In this document: one piece after another, positions 7,850 through 12,578 of the stretch
How the letters are laid out: each line of letters starts with the position of its first letter
Position numbering within the stretch: position 1 is the stretch's first letter
Assembly: GCA_902797915.1 (NCBI GenBank)
Contig: CADBUK010000011.1
Span: forward strand, 1 to 12,578
Reading direction: 5' to 3'
Source of the DNA: Oscillospiraceae bacterium
GTDB taxonomy: Bacteria > Bacillota > Clostridia > Oscillospirales > Acutalibacteraceae
Length of the DNA stretch: 12,578 nt
The notes under the pieces: generated by a model
Database searches by the model: none
Told to the model about the DNA's origin: nothing
What the model saw: only the letters and a program-made list of their open reading frames with translations
Translations under genes and position numbers: made by a program

Positions 7850-8857
7850 TTAGCTCCACTTGAGCGCCTTAACCGAGAAGCCAAGGGACATATCAAGCTT
7901 GTTTTTCTGAATGATTGCAACAACCTTCTTTTTGTTGCAGGAGCTGTCAATGCCTGAAACGTTAGCGGTTACCTTGTAGTAGTTGTTGTTGCCCAAATCC
8001 TCAATTGAAGTAATTTCAACTCTGTGAGTCGGGGATTCATAGCTGCTTGCCGTGATTGTAAACGTGTCGTTTGCGGAATCATAGGTAATCGGCGCCGCAT
8101 TGTCTGCGCTTGAGCCCGTGTAATTATTGCACTGAGCCTTGAAATTAACTACCGTTCTTGCATAGTAGCAGAAAAGGTCAACCGCAACCGTACCGCCTGC
8201 AAACGTGTTGGTGTCAATGTTCTGTCTCTGTGCCATCCAGCAGGCAGTGTGCGTTGCAATCTCAATCGGCACACGGTCGCTGTTTTCATAGTTTGCAAGA
8301 TAGAGGTAAGGTATCTCAAGCATATTTGTAAGCGTTGTAACGTCGCTGTCACTGAACTGAACCGCAGTACCCGTTGCGCTTGTTGCGGGAACAACGTCCT
8401 TGTCAAGCGGCAGTGTGGTAAGTTCTGATTTTGTGGTAGCCTTTTCGGTTTCGGTGCGGTTTGTTACGCTCTCTCTTTCGGTAACTCTTGTCGGGGATTC
8501 GCTGCTGCCGCCATTGCCGCCGCCGTTATCTCCGCTGCCGTTGTTGCCGCCGTTGTTGCCGGATTTGCCTGATTTACCTGATTTGCTCGGAGCGTTCTTG
8601 GGATTTTTAATTACCTCGCCGGTTTTATTACCCTGCTCGTCAATAACGTAAGCCTTGCCGTCTTCGTAAACTACGGGAACGGTGTCTCCGTCGGCGTCCT
8701 CTTCAAAGCCGTATTCGTTAGCAACATCGTCAAGACCTGCGCCTTCGGACGTGCTTTCATCGGTGTTTTCAGCATTCTTGTCCTTTTTTGAGCAAGCTGA
8801 AAAAGCAGTAGCCGCAAGCAGTAAGCACATAAGAATAATGCTAATCTTTTTTATCAT
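7850..8857 (-). CDS. Putative lipoprotein with Gly/Ser/Asn-rich linker, function unknown
   Basis: The product (335 aa) has a lipoprotein signal peptide: basic MIKK, hydrophobic ISIILMCLLLAATAF, and Cys22 after FSA as the probable lipidation site (Phe at -3 is less usual). Residues 23-90 are acidic and include VYEDGKAYVIDEQGNKTG (63-80). A low-complexity linker follows (91-118, KSG units then Gly/Asn), with a Thr/Glu/Arg-rich stretch to about 145. A folded C-terminal domain (about 167-335) has two Cys in NNYTG/SSCNKK surroundings and a beta-rich end. I do not recognise this domain. ATG 8857 is chosen because AAGGAG lies 8 bases upstream; a GTG at 8866 overlaps that site. It is monocistronic with its own promoter. 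The likely location is the outer face of the membrane, with the linker reaching into the wall. Confidence 0.85.
   Translation of the reverse strand: MIKKISIILMCLLLAATAFSACSKKDKNAENTDESTSEGAGLDDVANEYGFEEDADGDTVPVVYEDGKAYVIDEQGNKTGEVIKNPKNAPSKSGKSGKSGNNGGNNGSGDNGGGNGGSSESPTRVTERESVTNRTETEKATTKSELTTLPLDKDVVPATSATGTAVQFSDSDVTTLTNMLEIPYLYLANYENSDRVPIEIATHTACWMAQRQNIDTNTFAGGTVAVDLFCYYARTVVNFKAQCNNYTGSSADNAAPITYDSANDTFTITASSYESPTHRVEITSIEDLGNNNYYKVTANVSGIDSSCNKKKVVAIIQKNKLDMSLGFSVKALKWS
8562..8588 (-). repeat. Three 9-base tandem units encoding GKS/KSG in the lipoprotein linker
   Basis: On the + strand GATTTGCCT, GATTTACCT and GATTTGCTC lie head to tail, in frame with the lipoprotein gene, encoding the repeated Lys-Ser-Gly units. 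The adjoining bases 8508-8560 are GCCGCC/GTTGCC-rich, encoding the Gly/Asn run. This looks like a linker grown by slippage or unequal exchange. Confidence 0.65.
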
Positions 8858-8865
8858 TAAAAACA

Positions 8866-8871
8866 CTCCTT
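8866..8871 (-). promoter_or_regulatory. Ribosome binding site deciding the lipoprotein start
   Basis: AAGGAG on the minus strand, 8 bases before ATG 8857 (MIKK...). Choosing the GTG at 8866 would place the start codon inside the binding site itself. Confidence 0.8.
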
Positions 8872-8892
8872 GTTGGATTTAACTTCATTCAT

Positions 8893-8921
8893 ATTATATA
8901 TAAACAAACCTTAAATGTAAA
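8893..8921 (-). promoter_or_regulatory. Sigma-A type promoter of the lipoprotein gene
   Basis: On the minus strand TTTACA (8916-8921), 17-base spacer, TATAAT (8893-8898). The expected start near 8886 gives a leader of about 30 bases. Confidence 0.8.
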
Positions 8922-8967
8922 TAAAAAAATTATTTAAATAATGTTTTTTTACCTTTAATTCATAATG

Positions 8968-9009
8968 TTTACACAATTTACACATTTTTAACACAATTGC
9001 AATTGTGTT
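8968..9009. promoter_or_regulatory. Perfect 20-bp palindrome with flanking half-sites, putative operator
   Basis: AACACAATTGCAATTGTGTT (8990-9009) is a perfect inverted repeat with no spacer. It covers the whole -35 box (8997-9002) of the downstream membrane-protein promoter. Two further copies of TTTACACA (8968-8975 and 8977-8984) repeat the left half-site just upstream. The arrangement suits a dimeric repressor binding over the promoter. It lies upstream of the proposed start site, so it is not a terminator or leader hairpin of this gene. Confidence 0.6.
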
Positions 9010-9025
9010 CGGTATGTATTATAAT
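8997..9025 (+). promoter_or_regulatory. Sigma-A type promoter of the small membrane protein gene
   Basis: TTGCAA (8997-9002), 17-base spacer, TATAAT (9020-9025); expected start near 9032. The -35 is the centre of the palindrome at 8990-9009. Confidence 0.82.
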
Positions 9026-9060
9026 CGGTGTTGTAATAATTATTTCAGGTTGTGTCAGAT

Positions 9061-9597
9061 ATGAAATATTCTGTAAAAATTGCCGTTGCGGGCGTGTTCT
9101 CCTCGGTGTATATAGTGCTTATGATTGTAGGCGGCTTAATACCCGCTTCAAACTACGTCGTTCCGCTTTTACTCGGAATTGTAACCTACTGCCTGCTTAA
9201 AACCTTCGGTAAAAAGATGGCGCTTTCGGTCTATATCGCGGTATCGCTGCTTTCGCTGTTTTTGGTTGCAAATAAGGAATGCGCCCTGATGTTCGTAATG
9301 AATTTCGGCTATTATCCGCTGATAAAAAACGCGCTTGATAAAGTAAAGCCCAAGGCTTTTCAGTGGCTTTTAAAGCTTTTGATTTTTAATCTTTCAGTGG
9401 CGGCAATCGAGCTTATCTGCGTTTACGTTTTCAATATTCCGTTTTTTGAGGGCGAAAAGTTTTCACTGCTGTTCCTGCTTGCGTACGCACTTCTGATGAA
9501 TGTTGTGTTCGTTATGTTTGATTTGTTCCTCGGCATATTCATAAAAATCTATTCGCTTAAAATGGAAGGTAAAATCAAAAAGCTGTTCAAATATTAA
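9061..9597 (+). CDS. Small polytopic membrane protein, unidentified (S-component-like appearance)
   Basis: The product (178 aa) has about five or six hydrophobic segments joined by short basic loops and no signal peptide. The plan (KIAVAGVFSSVYIVLMIVGG, then IPASNYVVPLLLGIVTY, a conserved-looking NFGYYPLIKNALDKVKP and a basic tail KIKKLFKY) resembles the size and topology of ECF-transporter substrate-binding (S) subunits, but I see no motif that fixes a substrate and no EcfA/EcfT genes nearby. It is best called an unidentified membrane protein. ATG 9061 is preferred over GTG 9052 (three residues longer) because the only Shine-Dalgarno-like bases, AGG at 9047-9049, sit 11 bases from the ATG but 2 from the GTG. 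The site is weak, so expression may be low. It is monocistronic, with a strong promoter overlapped by a palindrome. Confidence 0.8.
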   Translation: MKYSVKIAVAGVFSSVYIVLMIVGGLIPASNYVVPLLLGIVTYCLLKTFGKKMALSVYIAVSLLSLFLVANKECALMFVMNFGYYPLIKNALDKVKPKAFQWLLKLLIFNLSVAAIELICVYVFNIPFFEGEKFSLLFLLAYALLMNVVFVMFDLFLGIFIKIYSLKMEGKIKKLFKY

Positions 9598-9622
9598 AGA
9601 GGTGGTTAACCACCTCTTTTTC
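9596..9622. terminator. Bidirectional rho-independent terminator
   Basis: The stem AAAGAGGTGG/CCACCTCTTT closes a TTAA loop (9596-9605 with 9610-9619), followed by TTTTTC on + and preceded by an A-run start on the other strand. It begins inside the membrane-protein stop codon and lies 1 base from the end of the convergent racemase gene, so it probably ends both. Confidence 0.9.
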
Positions 9623-10696
9623 TTATTTATACACTCTTTCAATTCTCGGGTTTATCATCAGGGGGGAAATGTCCACCGTTGCGGTGTCGCCAACCTTAAC
9701 ATCGCTTCCCGTGATGTTTACCGCCGTGTGCGACAGCCCTATTCCTCCTATTACGTGGTACATTCTGCCGTTAATTTTAACGTACATCTGCTTCTTTTTT
9801 AGATAGTTTTTAAAAATTGAAAGCGAGTACCTTAAATCAACAAGCTCCTTTTCTTTTGTAAGTCCGAAGCCGTCGTAATGCCCGATGGGCACGATAGCAA
9901 TTTTTGTTTCTTCCTTCGTCTGATAAGTGCCGTTGTAGCCTACAAAATAGCCCTTAGGCACGGTCTTAACGTCAATAACCTCCGCTTCAAGAATTCCGAG
10001 CCTGTGCAGCCCGACGTTGCTTTTGGTTATAACCCTGCCCGTAAATGCAGAGCCTATGCGCACGCTGTCCATTGCCACGCCCTCAACGTTAAGCAGGGCG
10101 GGGGAGTTTGCGCAGTGTGCAATTCCCGATGAGCAGCCCGCCTTTTCAATTTGTTCAATGCAGTCTTTAAACATTGTAAGCTGAGTTTTTGTAAGCGCTG
10201 CGTTTCTGAAAGCGCTTGAAAAATGGGTGTAAATGCCCGTAAACTCAAGGTTTTCCGCGCTGTAGCAGGCAATAGCCTTGCTGATTTCACTCGGCATAAA
10301 CCCGTACCTGCCCATACCCGTATCAATTTTAAGGTGGCACTTTGTTTTTACGCCGAGGCTTGCGGAAACGGAGTTCATAACTCTGCACGCTTCCTCGGAA
10401 CCGATTGTTGCAATACAGCCGTTTTCGGCAATAATTCTTGCCTCGTCCTCAATGCAGGTAGAGCGCATTACAAGAATATCTTCGTCGTCAAGAATTTCTT
10501 TTAAAACGGGAATATCCGTAACCTCTGTAACGGCAAAGGTTTTAATTCCGTTTTCCTTGAGTACGGTTGTAAACTCTTTAATGCCGAAGCCGTAGCCGTT
10601 GCCTTTTACAACGCCTATAACGGGTACGCCCGCAAGCTTTTTAACGGTTTCAATATTCTCAATCAGCTTGTCTTTTTCAATAATATATCTGCTCAT
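9623..10696 (-). CDS. Alanine-racemase-family PLP enzyme with divergent C-terminal domain
   Basis: The product (357 aa) is a fold-type III amino-acid racemase. The TIM barrel shows the PLP lysine Lys31 in VVKGNGYGFG (29-38), KIDTGMGRYGF (123-133) with the substrate-carboxylate Arg130, THFSSA (157-162), HCANSPALL (194-202) and RIGSAF (213-218). The C-terminal domain has the probable second catalytic base, Tyr254, in VGYNGTY, then IAIVPIGHYDGFG (267-279). Two features depart from ordinary Alr. The CMD motif region (GRVCMDQ in canonical enzymes) reads GGIGLSH (317-323), and the tail is short (VDISPLMINPRIERVYK), without the usual gti-YEil segment that holds the substrate-gating Tyr. About 20 extra residues sit at 280-303. 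Alanine racemisation is likeliest; serine or another substrate is possible. The ATG overlaps the upstream FemAB-type stop (ATGA), so the two are co-translated. Confidence 0.88.
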   Translation of the reverse strand: MSRYIIEKDKLIENIETVKKLAGVPVIGVVKGNGYGFGIKEFTTVLKENGIKTFAVTEVTDIPVLKEILDDEDILVMRSTCIEDEARIIAENGCIATIGSEEACRVMNSVSASLGVKTKCHLKIDTGMGRYGFMPSEISKAIACYSAENLEFTGIYTHFSSAFRNAALTKTQLTMFKDCIEQIEKAGCSSGIAHCANSPALLNVEGVAMDSVRIGSAFTGRVITKSNVGLHRLGILEAEVIDVKTVPKGYFVGYNGTYQTKEETKIAIVPIGHYDGFGLTKEKELVDLRYSLSIFKNYLKKKQMYVKINGRMYHVIGGIGLSHTAVNITGSDVKVGDTATVDISPLMINPRIERVYK

Positions 10697-11733
10697 CTTA
10701 TCTTCTTTTTCAAATCCATTGCTACGTTGTACATATTGTAAACGGGCTTGTTGATAACGTAATCAAATTCGCCGATAAATTCCTTCATATACCCGCCGAA
10801 GCCGTGCTTGAAACGCCATAATCCGTAGTGCGGGTTGTCGGGGTTCTGGCAGTCGCCGCTGATACCGCCGAAGTCGTAAACCTTGCAGTTACATTCCATA
10901 CCCCACTGCATCATCGCCCACTGTAAAGCGTAGTTCGGGTAAACGTTCCTGTGTGCGTTTGACGACGCGCCGTACTGGTATTTCATAACGTTTTCGCCCC
11001 ATTTAATAGCGATTGTTCCCGCAATGGCCTTGCCCTCATAGTAAGCCATATAAAGCCTTGCGTCCTCTCCCATACAGTCAAGGATTTTTTCAAAATACCA
11101 TTTCGGGCGGATTGAAAAGCCGTCGCGCTCTCCCGTTTCAGCCATAATGGCAACGAAGTCGTCAAGCGCTTCCTTGCCCATAATTTTAACCTCAACGCCT
11201 TTCTTGGACGCTTTTCTTATGCGGTTGCGGTAGTCGGGCTTGAAGGTAAGCATAAGCTCCTCCTCGCTCATACCGTTATAGTCAAAACAGTAAACAAATC
11301 GCGGCTGAACGTTTTCAAAATCCATACAGCCGGGGTTGAGTTCAACAAAACCCTTGTCAATCAAATGCTGCTTGTAAGCCTTGTTTTCAATTACAATCTC
11401 GGGGTCTATTTTAATGCAGTAAGCCTTGTATTCCTTTGCAAGCTCAAGCAGTCCGTCAAACAGCTTGTCAAAGGTGTCAAAATCGTCCTCGTCCGCAACA
11501 AAGCCCCTGCATACATAAAACAGGGCGTTTTTTATTACGGGCACAAATCTGATAAGCGCGGCGGCTGAGCCGATTATCTTTCCGCTTTCGTCGTCGGTAA
11601 GCATAATTGCCTCAAACTTCCACGCGGACTTTACCTTTGCCCACTTGCTTGAATGCTGAAATAACCCCTTGGGGTGTCTTTTTATAAACGCTTCATAATC
11701 TGCAAGATTATTCTCATTAACTCTTACTATCAT
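10693..11733 (-). CDS. FemAB/FemX-type aminoacyltransferase (peptidoglycan interpeptide bridge)
   Basis: The product (346 aa) belongs to the Fem family, which transfers amino acids from aminoacyl-tRNA to the lysine or other side chain of lipid II to start or extend the cross-bridge. It has the paired GNAT-like layout. The first half has FQHSSKWAKVKSAWKFEAIML near residues 25-45. The second half has FKPDYRNRIRKASKKGVEV, ERDGFSIRPKWYFEKIL, YPNYALQWAMMQW..VYDFGGISG (265-293) and GLWRFKHGFGGYMKEFIGEFD (304-324), the strongest family signature. At 346 residues it is short, near FemX size, so the coiled-coil arm of FemA is probably absent. It is soluble with no signal peptide. Specificity (Gly, Ala, Ser) cannot be read from sequence. 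GGAGG (11740-11744) lies 6 bases before ATG 11733. It is first gene of an operon with the racemase downstream. Confidence 0.9.
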   Translation of the reverse strand: MIVRVNENNLADYEAFIKRHPKGLFQHSSKWAKVKSAWKFEAIMLTDDESGKIIGSAAALIRFVPVIKNALFYVCRGFVADEDDFDTFDKLFDGLLELAKEYKAYCIKIDPEIVIENKAYKQHLIDKGFVELNPGCMDFENVQPRFVYCFDYNGMSEEELMLTFKPDYRNRIRKASKKGVEVKIMGKEALDDFVAIMAETGERDGFSIRPKWYFEKILDCMGEDARLYMAYYEGKAIAGTIAIKWGENVMKYQYGASSNAHRNVYPNYALQWAMMQWGMECNCKVYDFGGISGDCQNPDNPHYGLWRFKHGFGGYMKEFIGEFDYVINKPVYNMYNVAMDLKKKIR

Positions 11734-11764
11734 TACAAACCTCCGCAGTAATTGTCTAACAAAT

Positions 11765-11794
11765 ATTATAACACATAAACCGCCTGCTTGTCTA
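11765..11794 (-). promoter_or_regulatory. Promoter of the femX-like/racemase operon
   Basis: On the minus strand TAGACA (11789-11794), 18-base spacer, TATAAT (11765-11770) preceded directly by TGT, an extended -10. It diverges from the lacZ-type promoter with no overlap. Confidence 0.65.
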
Positions 11795-11807
11795 TCAAAA
11801 TATAAAT

Positions 11808-11836
11808 TTGACTTTTATTTAGTTATACTATATTAT
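11808..11836 (+). promoter_or_regulatory. Promoter of the beta-galactosidase gene
   Basis: TTGACT (11808-11813), 17-base spacer, TATTAT (11831-11836). The -10 lies in a 13-base AT-rich palindrome (CTATAT-T-ATATAG, 11828-11840). No catabolite-repression (cre) or sugar-regulator operator is obvious in the leader. The ribosome binding site AGGGGAG (11861-11867) is 5 bases from the ATG. Confidence 0.6.
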
Positions 11837-11872
11837 ATAGGTAAGTATATTAAAGCCCCGAGGGGAGATTTT

Positions 11873-12578
11873 ATGGAAAAGTTTAAATGGGAAAATCCTG
11901 CAATAATAAAGGAAAATAAGGAGGACGGCCACGTGCTTGCCCTTCCTTATGACGATGTTGAGTCCGCACTTGCGGCAGAGGACTGTAAATATAAGCAGTC
12001 CCTTGACGGTCAGTGGAAATTCTTCTGGCAGCAGGGAATAAAAAATCAGCCCGAAGGCTTTGAGGCTGTTGATTTTGACGACTCTGAGTGGGACGAAATT
12101 ACCGTTCCGTCCGTATGGCAGACTCAGGGTTATTCCGTGCCGCTTTATTATGCAAGCACTTACCCTAAGGCTATCAGCCGCAGTAAGCACAGAATTCCTT
12201 CAATTAACCATAAGCTGCAGGAAATCGGTTTTTACCGCCGCCGCTTTGAGCTTGACGGCTCCTGGCAGGGCAGAGAGATTTTTTTGCATTTCGGCGCTGC
12301 AAAGGCTGCGCTTGAGGTGTATGTTAACGGCGAGTACGTCGGCTACAGTCAGGGCTCTATGACCCCTCACGAATTTGACGTAACCAAATTCGTAAAATTC
12401 GACGGGGAAAATATTGTTACCGCCAAGGTTTACAGGTATTCTGACGGAACTTATCTTGAGGATCAGGATATGTGGTGGCTCTGCGGCATTTACCGCGAGG
12501 TGTATCTTTATGCAGAAAGCCCCGTGTGCCTTCGTGATTTCTTTTTCAGAACCGCGTTTGACACGTATTACAAGGACG
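11873..12578 (+). CDS. lacZ: Beta-galactosidase, glycoside hydrolase family 2 (LacZ type), 3'-truncated by window
   Basis: Only the first 235 codons are visible; the frame stays open to the window end, while full LacZ enzymes are roughly 1000 residues. It starts MEKFKWENPAIIKENKEDGH, the W-NP-N-hxH opening of the family. It continues with SLDGQWKF, the substrate-side ITVPSVWQTQGYSVPLYY, and YRRRFEL beginning the jelly-roll sugar-binding domain, then VNGEYVGYSQGSMTPHEFDVT. The galactose-site segment SDGTYLEDQDMWWLCGIYREV contains the Asp of the galactose-binding site. No signal peptide is present, so the enzyme should act in the cytoplasm on imported lactose or plant/mucin galactosides; a transporter is not in view. 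The catalytic glutamates lie beyond the window, so activity cannot be checked here. Related GH2 specificities are less likely given the YLEDQDMW motif. Confidence 0.93.
   Translation, partial: MEKFKWENPAIIKENKEDGHVLALPYDDVESALAAEDCKYKQSLDGQWKFFWQQGIKNQPEGFEAVDFDDSEWDEITVPSVWQTQGYSVPLYYASTYPKAISRSKHRIPSINHKLQEIGFYRRRFELDGSWQGREIFLHFGAAKAALEVYVNGEYVGYSQGSMTPHEFDVTKFVKFDGENIVTAKVYRYSDGTYLEDQDMWWLCGIYREVYLYAESPVCLRDFFFRTAFDTYYKD

Noticed and set aside
8400..8651. Plus-strand frame coding a Pro/Leu-rich peptide opposite the lipoprotein
   Set aside because: It is the antisense reading of the Gly/Ser/Asn linker; composition is forced by the repeat, and there is no ribosome binding site or family resemblance.
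11828..11840. 13-base palindrome CTATAT-T-ATATAG as an operator for lacZ
   Set aside because: It is pure AT apart from its ends and coincides with the -10 box, so such symmetry is easily met by chance; no second site supports it.
11856..11865. CCCC-GA-GGGG as a hairpin hiding the lacZ ribosome binding site
   Set aside because: A two-base loop cannot close a stable hairpin; opening to a larger loop leaves too few pairs.
11828..12190. Minus-strand frame of 120 codons overlapping the beta-galactosidase start
   Set aside because: The plus-strand frame has many consecutive GH2 family motifs; the antisense frame has no recognisable feature and ends inside the lacZ promoter.
1..12578. Mobile elements, CRISPR arrays, toxin-antitoxin or defence genes, tRNA or rRNA
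   Set aside because: Reading both strands showed no transposase or integrase motifs, no spaced direct repeats, no cloverleaf sequences and no defence-type domains; all long frames are accounted for by housekeeping, envelope or sugar-use genes.

Overview
The window looks like a chromosomal stretch from a Gram-positive member of the Clostridia, plausibly Oscillospiraceae/Ruminococcaceae. The basis is the gene content (cdaA-cdaR, a SEDS protein, formate-THF ligase, a FemAB-type transferase), strong AGGAGG-type ribosome binding sites, clean sigma-A promoters, TTG starts and short intergenic gaps. The taxon is inferred from family resemblance, not from a search. I see no mobile element, CRISPR array, rRNA or tRNA, and no stretch with visibly foreign codon use.

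Layout. At 1-951 (+) lies the 3' part of a cysteine-desulfurase-family PLP enzyme. At 1037-3171 (+) is cdaA-cdaR, for c-di-AMP synthesis and its YbbR-domain partner, closed by a bidirectional hairpin shared with a convergent RodA/FtsW-family gene (3228-4388, -). RodA and the next operon diverge from strong promoters at 4421-4515. The (+) operon fhs-tsaE-tsaB-rpiB (4552-7781) has genes overlapping by one base or nearly abutting: one-carbon metabolism, two subunits of the tRNA t6A machinery, and a pentose-phosphate isomerase. A second bidirectional hairpin (7805-7834) separates it from a convergent, monocistronic lipoprotein gene of unknown role (7850-8857, -). A divergent promoter region (about 8860-9060) carries a perfect 20-bp palindrome over the -35 box of a small polytopic membrane protein gene (9061-9597, +). 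A third bidirectional hairpin follows, then the (-) pair femX-like/racemase (11733 down to 9623, ATGA overlap). Finally, a GH2 beta-galactosidase gene (11873 onward, +) runs off the window.

How the genes fit together. Several bear on the cell envelope: c-di-AMP signalling (CdaA/CdaR), a SEDS glycan polymerase, a divergent alanine-racemase-like enzyme, and a FemAB transferase that may build peptidoglycan cross-bridges. The rest is housekeeping plus a sugar-scavenging enzyme. Most of the window is ordinary. The points most worth a second look are the racemase with an altered C-terminal active-site region coupled to the FemAB protein, the palindromic putative operator before the membrane protein, and the unrecognised lipoprotein with a repeat-built linker. 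I did not find a convincing novel multi-gene system.
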